From NCBI GenBank assembly GCA_018241265.1, contig JAFEEF010000041.1:321-54981 (forward strand): a stretch of 54,661 nucleotides of DNA. The letters run 5' to 3'. A program made the translations under genes and the position numbers. Positions 33,978 to 43,364 of this stretch are shown here, in pieces. Every line of letters starts with the position of its first letter. Position 1 is the first letter of the stretch. Source of the DNA: Pseudomonadota bacterium (GTDB taxonomy: Bacteria > Pseudomonadota > Gammaproteobacteria > Burkholderiales > Burkholderiaceae_C). The notes beneath the pieces are model-generated. The model ran no database searches. It was given only the letters and a program-made list of their open reading frames with translations, and had not been told where the DNA came from.

Positions 33978-34528
33978 CGGCGCACCGGATGCGCCTGCAG
34001 CGAGCCGCGGGCTTCGTCGCGCTGGCCGGCAGCGCCTGGCTGCTGGCCGGCTGCGGCGGCGAGCAGGAAGAGCTGACGCAGTGGATGGACCAGCAGCGCC
34101 GCGAAGTGCGGCCGAGCGTCCAGCCGATCCCGGCGCCGAAGAAGTTCATACCGCAGGCCTACGACGCGGGCAACGGCGTCGATCCGTTCAGCAGCCAGAA
34201 GCTCACGGTAGCCCTCAAGCAGGAGTCGCGGCAGCCGAATTCGCTGCTGTCGGCCGAGCTCAATCGGCGCAAGGAGCCGCTCGAGGCCTATCCGCTCGAC
34301 AGCATGACGATGGTCGGCAGCCTCGTGCGGGACGGCAAGCAGTTCGCGCTGCTGCGCGTCGACAACCTGCTCTATCAGGTCAAGCTGGGCGACTACCTCG
34401 GCCAGAACTACGGAAAGATCACCAAGATCAACGAGACCGGCGTGTCCATCCGCGAGATCGTCCAGGACGCCGGCGGCGAATGGATCGAACGCACCACCGA
34501 CCTGCAGCTTCAGGAGAAGGCGCGATGA
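33974..34528 (+). CDS. pilP: Type IV pilus lipoprotein PilP
   Basis: This 184-residue inner-membrane lipoprotein links PilNO to the PilQ secretin. The lipobox LLAGC places the lipidated Cys at residue 27. An unstructured segment follows, including the conserved FIPQAYDAGNGVDPFSSQKL, then a beta-sandwich domain (about 105-180) with GQNYGKITKINETGVSIREI. The ATG at 33974 overlaps the pilO stop (ATGA), implying coupling. Confidence 0.96.
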   Translation: MTAHRMRLQRAAGFVALAGSAWLLAGCGGEQEELTQWMDQQRREVRPSVQPIPAPKKFIPQAYDAGNGVDPFSSQKLTVALKQESRQPNSLLSAELNRRKEPLEAYPLDSMTMVGSLVRDGKQFALLRVDNLLYQVKLGDYLGQNYGKITKINETGVSIREIVQDAGGEWIERTTDLQLQEKAR

Positions 34529-34614
34529 GGTGGGTCAGTGCGGTGCGCGCGTCGCGCGCGGCCGGTGCGAATGAGGATGCGGCTGCGGTGGGCACCGATC
34601 AGGAGATGAGAACG

Positions 34615-36759
34615 ATGAAGACATGGCGCTCCCGTGTGCTCGCGCTCGCGTGGGCGTTGCTCGCCCCGGCGGCAGCATTCGCGCAGAACGCGATCCAGTC
34701 GATCACGAGCACCCAGCAGGCCGGCTCGGACGTGCTGCGCATCGAGCTCGCCCAGCCGCTCGCCGCCGTGCCCAGCGGCTTCGCGATCCAGACCCCGCCG
34801 CGCATCGCGATCGACCTGCCGGACGTCGGCAATGCGATGGGCAAGAACAGCGTCGACATCAACCAGGGCAATCTGCGCTCGGTGGTCGTCGCGCAGGGCG
34901 GCGACCGCACGCGACTGGTCCTCAACCTGAAGCAGCCGTCGCGTTACACCGCACAGCTCCAGGGCAAGGTGCTGCTCGTCGTGCTCGACGCCGCTGCGGC
35001 GGTACAGGCGGCGGGTCCGGCCGCCGCGAGCGAGCCGGTCCACTTCGCCGAGAGCCAGAACGCCCAGCAGCTCGCGCTGAAGGGCATCGACTTCCGGCGC
35101 GGCGCCGACGGCGCCGGGCGCGTCATCGTCGACCTGCCGAACACCGGCGTCGGCGTCGACATCCGCCAGCAAGGCCAGGGCCTCGTCGTCGACTTCCTGC
35201 GCTCGACCTTGCCGGCCGACTTGCGCCGGCGCCTCGACGTGGCCGACTTCGGCACGCCGGTGCAGACCATCACGACGACGCAGAACGGCGACAACGTGCG
35301 CATGGTCGTGCAGCCGACCGGCGCCTGGCAGCACAGCGCCTACCAGAGCGACAACCAGTTCGTGCTCGAGGTGCGGCCGCAGAAGGTCGATCCGAACAAG
35401 CTCGTGCAGGGCCCGGGCTATGCGGGCGAGAAGCTGTCGCTGAACTTCCAGAACATCGAAGTGCGCGCGCTGCTGCAGGTCATCGCCGACTTCACCAACT
35501 TCAACGTCGTGACGAGCGACACCGTCACCGGCAACGTGACCTTGCGGCTGAAGGACGTGCCGTGGGATCAGGCGCTCGACATCATCCTGCAGGCCAAGGG
35601 CCTGGGCCTGCGCAAGTCCGGCAACGTGATCCTGATCGCGCCCAAGGACGAGCTCAACGCCAAGGAGAAGGTCGAGCTCGAGGCCAAGGCACAGATCGCC
35701 GCGCTCGAGCCGCTGCGCACGCAGGCCTTCCAGCTCAACTACGCGAAGGCCGCCGACGTGGCTGCGGGCCTGACCGGTCAGGGCGTGTCGGGCGGCGGCA
35801 ACTCGGGCGGCGGCAACACGCGCATCCTGTCGCCGCGCGGCAGCGTCATCTTCGACACGCGCTCGAACCAGCTCTTCGTCAGCGACATCCCGAGCAAGCT
35901 GGAAGAGATCCAGGCGATGATCAACAAGATCGACATCGCGGTGCGCCAGGTGCTGATCGAGGCGCGCATCGTGGTGGCCGACGACACCTTCGCACGCTCG
36001 CTCGGCGTCAAGCTCGGCGCGCTCGACCAGCGCGGCATCCAGGGCGGACTGCCGGGCTACAGCGTCGGCGGCGACAACCGCATCACGGTCGGCGGCAACC
36101 TCAACGCGGTGGCGTCGCAGACCAACCAGAGCGGATCGACCCTGGCCGCGGGCGACACCAACTTCATCAACCTGCCGGCGCAGGGCCAGGGCGGCTACAA
36201 CCCGGCGACCTTCGCGCTGTCGCTGTTCGGCGCCACGGCGAACCGTTTCCTCAACCTCGAGATCTCGGCGCTCGAAGCCGACGGCAACGGCAAGGTCGTC
36301 TCCAGCCCGCGCGTCGTCACGGCCGACCAGCAGAAGGCGCTGATCGAGCAGGGCACCGAACTGCCGTACCAGGCCGCCACGTCGAGCGGCGCGACGTCGG
36401 TGCAGTTCCGCAAGGCCAACCTCAAGCTCGAGGTCACGCCGCAGATCACGCCCGAGGGCAACGTGCTGCTCAACGTCGACGTGACCAAGGACAGCGTCGG
36501 CCAGTCGACCGCGGCGGGCTTCGCGATCAACACCAAGCACGTGCAGACGCAGGTGCTGGTCGACAACGGCGGCACGGTCGTGATCGGCGGCATCTACGAG
36601 CAGACCGATCTCGACAGCGTGACCAAGGTGCCGCTGCTCGGCGACATCCCGTACCTCGGCAACCTGTTCAAGACGCGCACCAAGTCGTGGGAGAAGACCG
36701 AGCTGCTGATCTTCCTGACGCCCAAGGTGCTGAGCGAGCGCGGCACGGCCGCACGCTGA
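34615..36759 (+). CDS. pilQ: Type IV pilus secretin PilQ
   Basis: This protein of about 714 residues is the outer-membrane secretin through which the pilus leaves the cell. After a signal peptide MKTWRSRVLALAWALLAPAA come two AMIN domains that bind peptidoglycan (about 28-95 and 140-225), the N0/N1 domains starting at KLSLNFQNIEVRALLQVIAD, a Gly/Asn-rich loop, and the secretin core with VPLLGDIPYLGNLFK near residue 671. The ATG at 34615 has GGAG nine bases upstream and directly precedes the signal peptide. An ATG at 34525 that overlaps the pilP stop would add 30 residues before it and is less likely. Confidence 0.95.
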   Translation: MKTWRSRVLALAWALLAPAAAFAQNAIQSITSTQQAGSDVLRIELAQPLAAVPSGFAIQTPPRIAIDLPDVGNAMGKNSVDINQGNLRSVVVAQGGDRTRLVLNLKQPSRYTAQLQGKVLLVVLDAAAAVQAAGPAAASEPVHFAESQNAQQLALKGIDFRRGADGAGRVIVDLPNTGVGVDIRQQGQGLVVDFLRSTLPADLRRRLDVADFGTPVQTITTTQNGDNVRMVVQPTGAWQHSAYQSDNQFVLEVRPQKVDPNKLVQGPGYAGEKLSLNFQNIEVRALLQVIADFTNFNVVTSDTVTGNVTLRLKDVPWDQALDIILQAKGLGLRKSGNVILIAPKDELNAKEKVELEAKAQIAALEPLRTQAFQLNYAKAADVAAGLTGQGVSGGGNSGGGNTRILSPRGSVIFDTRSNQLFVSDIPSKLEEIQAMINKIDIAVRQVLIEARIVVADDTFARSLGVKLGALDQRGIQGGLPGYSVGGDNRITVGGNLNAVASQTNQSGSTLAAGDTNFINLPAQGQGGYNPATFALSLFGATANRFLNLEISALEADGNGKVVSSPRVVTADQQKALIEQGTELPYQAATSSGATSVQFRKANLKLEVTPQITPEGNVLLNVDVTKDSVGQSTAAGFAINTKHVQTQVLVDNGGTVVIGGIYEQTDLDSVTKVPLLGDIPYLGNLFKTRTKSWEKTELLIFLTPKVLSERGTAAR

Positions 36760-36821
36760 CGCCGCGCTACTACGCTGATTTTCTCGACGACCGCTGCATT
36801 TCCCCGAGGGAGTATTCGATC

Positions 36822-39665
36822 ATGAGGTGGCTGAACTGGGTGATGGCGCTGCTGACGGCGGCGCTGGTGGCGGCGTGCGGTGGGGGTGGGGGAAGTGCGG
36901 GAACGCCGGTGCTCGGAACGGGACCTGGCGGCAGCACCGGCGGAGGGACCACGACCGCGACGCCGACCGTCGTGGTCTCGATCTCGTCGACCAATGTCAC
37001 CGCGGCGGCACCGGCCACCGTCACCGCGACGGCGCGCGACGCGAACGGCAAGCTGCTGGCCGGGCAGGTCGTCAGCTTCTCGACGAGCGGCGGCCTGGGC
37101 ACTTTCAGTGCCCCGTCGGCCCTGACCGATACCAATGGCGTGGCGACGGTGAAGCTGTCGCCGGCCAGCGCAACCGCCAATGGGGCGGACCTCGCGGTCG
37201 CCAAGATCACCGTCGGCAGCGCCACTTATTCGGGCACGATCGGCTTCACCGCCACGCCGACCGGCACGACCCCGGTCGGCACGCCCACCATCACGATCGC
37301 GCTGTCGACCACCAACGTGACGACCGCGGCGCCGGCCACGGTGACGGCGGTGGTGAAGGATGCGGCGGGCAACGCTTTGCAAGGCCAGGTCGTGAAGTTC
37401 TCGACCGTCGACAGCCTCGGTACCTTCAATCCGCCGTCTGCGCTCACCGACAGCACCGGCAAGGTCAGCGTGCTGCTGTCGCCGGCAACGTCGACGACGA
37501 ATGGCGCCGATCTCGCGGTCGCGCAAGCGACGATCGCCGGCACGCAGGTCACGGCGACCGCGGGCTTCTCCGCCGTCGCGCCGAGCGCACCGTCGAACGG
37601 CACGCCGTCGATCAGCCTGACGTTGTCGAACACCATCGTCACCGCGTCGACCCCGGCTACCGTGGTCGCGGTGATCAAGGACAGCACCGGCAATGGCATC
37701 GCCGGCCAGGTCGTCAAGTTCAGCACAGTCGGCGGCCTCGGCACGTTCGCCGTCAATTCCGCGCTCACCGATGCGACGGGCAAGGCGTCCGTCGTGCTGT
37801 CGGCGGTAGGTGCCGGCCAGAGCGGCGCCGATCAGGTCGTCGCCGCGGCCACGGTGAACGGTACCGCCCTGCAGGCATCGCAGGGCTTCCAGCTCACGGC
37901 GACGAGCGCGACGATTTCGGCCTTCACGTCCGACGTGACGACACTCAGTGCTTATGGGCAGGCCAACCTGACCGTCACCGTGACCGGCGGCGCTGTGGGC
38001 GCATCGGTCAATCTCGCGGTCTCTTCCGGCTGTGTGACCAAGGGCAAGGCGACGCTGACGCCGGCCCAGGCCACGACGACGACCGGCAGCGCGACCTTCA
38101 CCTACCGCGACAACGGCTGCGGCGCCACGGCCACCGTCGATACGCTGCAGGCGAGCATCGTCGGCACGTCGACGACGAAGTCGCTGTCGATCACGCTGAC
38201 GCCGCCGACGGTGTCCAGCATCATCTACACGTCGGCCACGCCGAGCACGATCTACCTGAAGGGCTCCGGTCTCACCGAGACGTCGACGCTGGTCTTCACG
38301 GTGGTGGATACCGCCGGCAACGGTCTGCCGAATCAGAACGTCACGCTCGAGCTGCTGACCGCAGCCGGCGGCCTGACCCTGAATGGCGGCCAGGCACCGG
38401 TGACGACGCAGACCGACAGCCTCGGCCATGTCACCGCGCTGATCAACTCGGGCACCGTGCCGACGCCGGTACGCGTGAAGGCCACGCTCGGCTCGACCGG
38501 CATCTCGACGGTGTCGAGCGGCCTCGCGGTCGCGGTCGGCCTGCCGTCCGAAGTGAACTTCTCTTTCGCGCAGACCACGATCAACATCGAGGGCTACAAC
38601 CGCGACGGCACGACGAACACCTATTCGATCATCGCCTCCGACCGCCTGGCCAATCCGGTGCCGGACGGCACGGCGATCAACTTCATCGCCGAAGGCGGTC
38701 AGGTCGAGCCGATCAAGATGACCGCGCTCAGCAACGGCTTGGCGCGCGCGGCGGCGAACTTCGTGTCGGCCGATCCGCGGCCGGTCGATGGCCGCATCAC
38801 GGTGCTCGCCTATGCGCTCGGCGAAGAGTCGTTCCTCGATGCGAACGGCAACAACACCTGGGACAGCGGCGAGGACTTCCAGGACCTGGGCGCGGTGTTC
38901 CTGAGCCGCAAATTCATCGACGGCTACATCAGCGGCAGCGACCAGCTGATTCCGCTGGCGCTGTCCGGTGCCAACACGCCAGCGCCTTGCCACGTCTCGA
39001 CCAACCAACTGTTCGCCTTCGGGCCAGCGATTCCCAGTCTGGCCATCGATCCGGTCAATGGAGGGTCGGCCTGCGACGGCGTGTGGGGTCGCGCTTACGT
39101 CCGCAAGGCGCTTGAGACGGTCCTTTCCACCTCCGATGCGCGTCCGGTCTGGGAGGATGGCCACGTGGCTCAAGGCGTCTACGGCACCACCCAAGATGCC
39201 AATGGAAACTACGTGTGCGAATTGGCGTTCGACCAGACCGTGCTCGACAGCCACGGCGATCCCTACCTGAATCTCGTCACCGGGTACAACGACACCAACG
39301 GCGCCATCGTGCGTGCGCATACCTACTACACGATCGGTGGCGGCAACATCATCTACAACGCCGGTACGACCGGGGTCTTCTCGTTCCTCGTTGCCGACAA
39401 CAACCCGATGCGCCTGAATCCGGTGGCGGCGGGGTCGACGATCGCCGTGACCGCCACGAGCGGCTTGACCGTCACCGTGCAGGGCGGATCGCCGGTCGTC
39501 AATACGCCCGAGGCGACCTATGCGACGATCGGCTACACCTTCGCGGCCGGTACCACGTCCGGCACGATCACGATCAAGATCACGTCGCCGAACGGACTGA
39601 CGACCAACGTTGGCCAGGGGATCGTTTCGACGCCAGCGCCGAACGGATTGACGCATTGCCAGTGA
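36822..39665 (+). CDS. Ig-like (Big_1-type) repeat lipoprotein between pilQ and aroK
   Basis: This 947-residue predicted lipoprotein has signal MRWLNWVMALLTAALVAAC with lipidated Cys19 and a Gly/Thr-rich spacer. Three closely similar Ig-like repeats of about 100 residues follow (about 47-148, 153-252, 260-360), each with a VVxFST..LGTF....ALTD..G.A.V pattern like invasin/intimin Big_1 domains. A more diverged fourth lies near 465-570. The C-terminal half has an Ig-like domain with a calcium-loop-like DANGNNTWDSGEDF and then a part I do not recognise, with several cysteines. GAGGGAG lies ten bases before the ATG. The gene is 62 bp after pilQ and overlaps aroK. A surface adhesin or pilus-associated function is an inference from domains and position. 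Confidence 0.88.
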   Translation: MRWLNWVMALLTAALVAACGGGGGSAGTPVLGTGPGGSTGGGTTTATPTVVVSISSTNVTAAAPATVTATARDANGKLLAGQVVSFSTSGGLGTFSAPSALTDTNGVATVKLSPASATANGADLAVAKITVGSATYSGTIGFTATPTGTTPVGTPTITIALSTTNVTTAAPATVTAVVKDAAGNALQGQVVKFSTVDSLGTFNPPSALTDSTGKVSVLLSPATSTTNGADLAVAQATIAGTQVTATAGFSAVAPSAPSNGTPSISLTLSNTIVTASTPATVVAVIKDSTGNGIAGQVVKFSTVGGLGTFAVNSALTDATGKASVVLSAVGAGQSGADQVVAAATVNGTALQASQGFQLTATSATISAFTSDVTTLSAYGQANLTVTVTGGAVGASVNLAVSSGCVTKGKATLTPAQATTTTGSATFTYRDNGCGATATVDTLQASIVGTSTTKSLSITLTPPTVSSIIYTSATPSTIYLKGSGLTETSTLVFTVVDTAGNGLPNQNVTLELLTAAGGLTLNGGQAPVTTQTDSLGHVTALINSGTVPTPVRVKATLGSTGISTVSSGLAVAVGLPSEVNFSFAQTTINIEGYNRDGTTNTYSIIASDRLANPVPDGTAINFIAEGGQVEPIKMTALSNGLARAAANFVSADPRPVDGRITVLAYALGEESFLDANGNNTWDSGEDFQDLGAVFLSRKFIDGYISGSDQLIPLALSGANTPAPCHVSTNQLFAFGPAIPSLAIDPVNGGSACDGVWGRAYVRKALETVLSTSDARPVWEDGHVAQGVYGTTQDANGNYVCELAFDQTVLDSHGDPYLNLVTGYNDTNGAIVRAHTYYTIGGGNIIYNAGTTGVFSFLVADNNPMRLNPVAAGSTIAVTATSGLTVTVQGGSPVVNTPEATYATIGYTFAAGTTSGTITIKITSPNGLTTNVGQGIVSTPAPNGLTHCQ

Positions 39666-40222
39666 TTTCGCTGATCGGCCTGCCCGGCAGTGGCAAGTCC
39701 ACCGTCGGGCGGCATTTGGCGCGGGCGCTCGGCCTGCGCTTCGTCGATGCGGACACCGCGGTCGAAAGCCGCATCGGCATGCCGATCCGGACCTACTTCG
39801 AAACCGAAGGCGAGGCCGCCTTCCGCGACGTCGAGGCCGCGGTCATCGGCAGCCTGTGCGCCGGCTCCGATCAGATCATCGCGACCGGCGGCGGCGTCGT
39901 GCTGCGCGAGGACAACCGGCGCGCGCTGAAGGAGCGCACGATCGTCGTCTACCTGCGCTCGAATCCGAACGACCTGGCGCGGCGCCTGAAGCGCGACACC
40001 AAGCGTCCGCTGCTGCAAGGCGGCGACCCGCAGACCAAGCTGCGCGAACTGCATGCGGTGCGCGATCCGCTGTATCGCGAGACGGCGAACTTCACCGTCG
40101 AGATCGGCCGACCGTCGGTGCCGATGCTCGTCAACATGATCCTGATGCAGCTCGAACTCGCCGGGTACGTCGACGCCGGCCTCGTGCCGTCGCCGGTCGA
40201 CGCACCGTCGATGCCGCACTGA
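39662..40222 (+). CDS. aroK: Shikimate kinase
   Basis: This protein of about 186 residues phosphorylates shikimate at the 3-hydroxyl in aromatic amino acid synthesis. It has the P-loop [11 protein letters not shown] within the first 17 residues, the VDADTAVE shikimate-binding Asp, [15 protein letters not shown], and the lid region [14 protein letters not shown]. The start is probably GTG at 39662, overlapping the stop of the Ig-like lipoprotein (GTGA); a TTG at 39656 is an alternative. Neither has a strong ribosome-binding site, which points to translation coupled to the upstream gene. aroB follows after 46 bp. Confidence 0.94.
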   Translation: MISLIGLPGSGKSTVGRHLARALGLRFVDADTAVESRIGMPIRTYFETEGEAAFRDVEAAVIGSLCAGSDQIIATGGGVVLREDNRRALKERTIVVYLRSNPNDLARRLKRDTKRPLLQGGDPQTKLRELHAVRDPLYRETANFTVEIGRPSVPMLVNMILMQLELAGYVDAGLVPSPVDAPSMPH

Positions 40223-40268
40223 TCTTCGGCGAGATTGCGGTCGCACGGCGCCTCGTACACTGGCCGCC

Positions 40269-41360
40269 ATGGCCACGACAGACACCCTCGTCCGCATCGC
40301 GCTCGACGAGCGCAGCTACGACATCCTGATCGGTTCCGGCCTGCTGGGCCGCGCCGAGATCTATGACGGCTTGCCGGCGGGCCGCGATGCGCTGATCGTC
40401 AGCAACACGACGGTCGCGCCGCTCTATGCCGAGCGGCTCGCCGATGCACTGAGCGGGCGCTATGCGCGCGTGCAGACCGTCGTGCTGCCGGACGGCGAGG
40501 TGCACAAGGACTGGCCGACCTTGAACCTCGTGTTCGACCGGTTGCTCGCTTCGGGCTGCGACCGCAAGACGGTGCTGTACGCGCTCGGCGGCGGCGTGGT
40601 GGGCGATCTGACCGGGTTTGCCGCGGCCTGCTACATGCGCGGCGTGCCCTATGTGCAGGTGCCGACGACCTTGCTCGCGCAGGTCGATTCTTCGGTCGGC
40701 GGCAAGACCGCGATCAACCATCCGGCCGGCAAGAACATGGTCGGCGCGTTCTACCAGCCGCTGCGCGTGGTCGCCGACATCGACACGCTCGCCAGCCTGC
40801 CGCCGCGCGAGCTGGCGGCCGGTCTCGCCGAAGTGATCAAGTACGGGCCGATCGCCGATGCCGCCTTGCTCGACTGGATCGAGACGAACCTCGACGCGCT
40901 GCTGGCGCGCGATGCGGCCGCGCTGACCCATGCGATCAAGCGCTCGTGCGAGATCAAGGCCGAAGTGGTCGGCGCCGACGAGCGCGAGGCCGGGCTGCGC
41001 GCGATCCTGAACTTCGGTCATACCTTCGGCCATGCGATCGAGGCGGGCCTCGGCTATGGCGTCTGGCTGCACGGTGAAGCGATAGGCTGCGGCATGGTGA
41101 TGGCGGCCGACCTGTCGGCGCGCCTCGGGCTCATCGATGGCGCCTATGCAGCGCGCATCGAGGCCATCGTGCGGCGTGCCGGCTTGCCGGTCGCAGGTCC
41201 CCGTCTCGGCGCCGGGCGCTACCTCGAACTCATGCGCATCGACAAGAAGGCCGAGGCCGGCGAGATCCGCTTCGTCGTGATCGAGGCACCGGGTCGTGCC
41301 GCCGTGCGGGCGGCCGATGATGGTCTGGTCGCACAGGTCATCGAGGCCCATACCGCGTGA
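40269..41360 (+). CDS. aroB: 3-dehydroquinate synthase
   Basis: This 363-residue NAD- and metal-dependent enzyme converts DAHP to 3-dehydroquinate. It has the nucleotide-binding [39 protein letters not shown], the metal-ligand Glu in [13 protein letters not shown], and the metal histidines in [11 protein letters not shown] and [10 protein letters not shown]. It continues the aroK-aroB pair; its stop overlaps the dgt start. Confidence 0.97.
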   Translation: MATTDTLVRIALDERSYDILIGSGLLGRAEIYDGLPAGRDALIVSNTTVAPLYAERLADALSGRYARVQTVVLPDGEVHKDWPTLNLVFDRLLASGCDRKTVLYALGGGVVGDLTGFAAACYMRGVPYVQVPTTLLAQVDSSVGGKTAINHPAGKNMVGAFYQPLRVVADIDTLASLPPRELAAGLAEVIKYGPIADAALLDWIETNLDALLARDAAALTHAIKRSCEIKAEVVGADEREAGLRAILNFGHTFGHAIEAGLGYGVWLHGEAIGCGMVMAADLSARLGLIDGAYAARIEAIVRRAGLPVAGPRLGAGRYLELMRIDKKAEAGEIRFVVIEAPGRAAVRAADDGLVAQVIEAHTA

Positions 41361-42550
41361 CCTCGATGCACGGCGCGACCGCCCGGCTCGCGCCGTACGC
41401 GAGCGATGCCGGGGCGAGCCGCGGCCGGCGTCACCCCGAAGTCCCGGCGCCGACCCGCGACGCCTTCCAGCGCGACCGCGACCGCATCGTCCACAGCACC
41501 GCGTTCCGGCGCCTCGTCTACAAGACGCAGGTGTTCCTGAACCATGAAGGCGATCTCTACCGCACGCGGCTGACGCATTCGCTCGAGGTCGCGCAGCTTG
41601 CGCGCTCGATCGCGCGGGCGCTCGCGCTCAACGAGGACCTGTGCGAGGCGATCGCGCTCGCGCACGATCTCGGCCACACGCCGTTCGGTCACGCCGGGCA
41701 GGATGCGCTCGACGAAGCGCTGCGGCGCGCCGATCCGGCGAGCCTCGGCTTCGAACACAACTTCCAGAGCCTGCGCGTCGTCGACCAGCTCGAGGAGCGC
41801 TATCCGCGCTACGACGGGCTCAACCTCAGCTACGAGACGCGCGAAGGCATCCTGAAGCACTGCTCGCGGCGGCGCGCCGCATGGCTGGAGCGGATCGAGC
41901 CGGGCGGCGTCGGGCGGCGCTTTCTGGACCGCACGCAGCCGAGCCTGGAGGCGCAGGTCTGCAACCTCGCGGATGCGATCGCGTACAACGCGCACGATAT
42001 CGACGACGGCGTGCGCTCGGGGCTGCTTGCCCACGAGCAGTTGCTGGTGCTGCCAGTCGTCCGCCGGCAGCACGAGGCGACGCTGGCCGAGTTCCCCAGC
42101 CTCGCTGGTCGAAGGCTGCTGTTCGAGGTCATACGCCGCATGCTGTCACAGCAGGTCTACGACGTGATAGATGCGTCGGCCGCTGCCCTGTCAGTCGCGC
42201 GGCCGGAAGACGGCGTAGCGGTGCGTCGTGGTCTTGCACTCATAGGCTTCAGCGACGGCATGAACGAAGAGATTGGCGACGTGAAAGCGTTTCTTCGCGA
42301 GCGTCTCTACAGACATCCGCAGGTCGTGCGCGTCACAGAGGCGGCAAAGGATGTCGTGCGCGACTTGTTCGAAGCCTATGCCGGCGACGCGACACAGCTG
42401 CCGAAGCAGTACGCCGAGCGCGAGCCTCGCTTCGTGGCCATTGCTGACTACATCGCCGGCATGACCGACCGCTTCGCGCTGCGTGAGCATGCGCGGCTGT
42501 TCGGCCCCAGCGCGTCGCTGTTGCATTCCGACGTCGAGGCGGCGTCCTGA
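41357..42550 (+). CDS. dgt: Deoxyguanosinetriphosphate triphosphohydrolase-like protein (dGTPase)
   Basis: This 397-residue HD-domain dNTP triphosphohydrolase has the motif H..HD..D pattern at [14 protein letters not shown] and [14 protein letters not shown], and a later metal-ligand region [16 protein letters not shown]. It helps control dNTP pools. The start is GTG at 41357, overlapping the aroB stop; an ATG at 41366 is possible. The codon use changes within the gene: up to about 42,090 it is as G/C-restricted as aroB, but afterwards ATA (3 times), AGA, TCA, ACA and GTA appear. The protein remains intact across the break. Confidence 0.94.
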   Translation: MTSMHGATARLAPYASDAGASRGRRHPEVPAPTRDAFQRDRDRIVHSTAFRRLVYKTQVFLNHEGDLYRTRLTHSLEVAQLARSIARALALNEDLCEAIALAHDLGHTPFGHAGQDALDEALRRADPASLGFEHNFQSLRVVDQLEERYPRYDGLNLSYETREGILKHCSRRRAAWLERIEPGGVGRRFLDRTQPSLEAQVCNLADAIAYNAHDIDDGVRSGLLAHEQLLVLPVVRRQHEATLAEFPSLAGRRLLFEVIRRMLSQQVYDVIDASAAALSVARPEDGVAVRRGLALIGFSDGMNEEIGDVKAFLRERLYRHPQVVRVTEAAKDVVRDLFEAYAGDATQLPKQYAEREPRFVAIADYIAGMTDRFALREHARLFGPSASLLHSDVEAAS

Positions 42551-42707
42551 AGCCGCTGTCCATCGAGTTCGAACACGACCGAGCGTGACTTATCACCGGT
42601 CGCGCCGCCGGCGTTGTCCACGCGGGGATGAACGGCCGGCCGTGCCGGACCGGCGGCACCGGATTCGATTGCGCGGAGCGAGCGGTCACCGGGAAAATTC
42701 CACGGTC

Positions 42708-43364
42708 ATGAAGCTGACCTCGTGCTCGACCTGTTCCCGCGGCGCTGACGCGCAGCGCGGCTTTTCGTTGCTCGAGGTGCTCGTGTCCATCGTCGTGTTG
42801 TCGTTCGGGGTTCTGGGCATCGTCGGCCTGCAGGCGGCGTCGATGCAGGCCAACAGCGACGCGCGGTATCAGTCGGCGGCGGTTCGGCTCGGGCTGGAAC
42901 TGAGCGACATGATGCGCGACAACATGACTGTCGCGCAGACAGTCTCTGGAACGCCCGCCGGCAACCCGTATGTGGTGCAGAACTACACGGATCCGGGCAC
43001 GCTGTCGACGCCGACCTCGGATTGTTCGTCCACTCAGTGCAGCGCGTCCGCATTGGCACAGTTTCAGATTTACGACTGGCTGCAGCGGGTGAGCAATGAG
43101 CTTCCCGGCGCGCGGGTGCAAGTGTGCTTCGATTCGACGCCCTACGACGCGAACGGTCTACCGAGGTGGTACTGCCCGAACTCGCCAGCGGTGACCAACC
43201 CGCCGAGCATGATCGTCATCAAGATCGGCTGGACGCGATCCTCGACCAACCGTGCAGCGACCGGCGCCAGTTCGGTACTGCGCCCGACCACGAGCGACGA
43301 CAGTGTCCCACCGGCCGTCGTGCTGCCGCTCAATCCGGGCGTGGACCCCACAACGGTGCGCTGA
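42708..43364 (+). CDS. pilV: Type IV pilus minor pilin PilV
   Basis: This 218-residue minor pilin has leader ...GADAQRG cleaved before FSLLEVLVSIVVLSFGVLGIVGLQAASMQAN, the PilV-type helix with Glu at +5. The C-terminal domain has several cysteines and a region typical of the longer PilV proteins. Minor pilins PilV, PilW, PilX and PilE prime pilus assembly with PilY1. It is the first gene of the operon, preceded by a 157-bp gap with no promoter I can defend and no strong ribosome-binding site. Confidence 0.92.
   Translation: MKLTSCSTCSRGADAQRGFSLLEVLVSIVVLSFGVLGIVGLQAASMQANSDARYQSAAVRLGLELSDMMRDNMTVAQTVSGTPAGNPYVVQNYTDPGTLSTPTSDCSSTQCSASALAQFQIYDWLQRVSNELPGARVQVCFDSTPYDANGLPRWYCPNSPAVTNPPSMIVIKIGWTRSSTNRAATGASSVLRPTTSDDSVPPAVVLPLNPGVDPTTVR

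Noticed and set aside
36594-39656. A 1020-codon minus-strand frame opposite the Ig-like lipoprotein
   Set aside because: Arg/Gly/Ala-rich composition without domains; the plus-strand product has a lipoprotein signal, repeats and a good ribosome-binding site.
42642-42659. Hairpin GTGCCG-N6-CGGCAC after dgt as a terminator
   Set aside because: No T-run follows on either strand; in GC-rich spacer DNA such stems are common.
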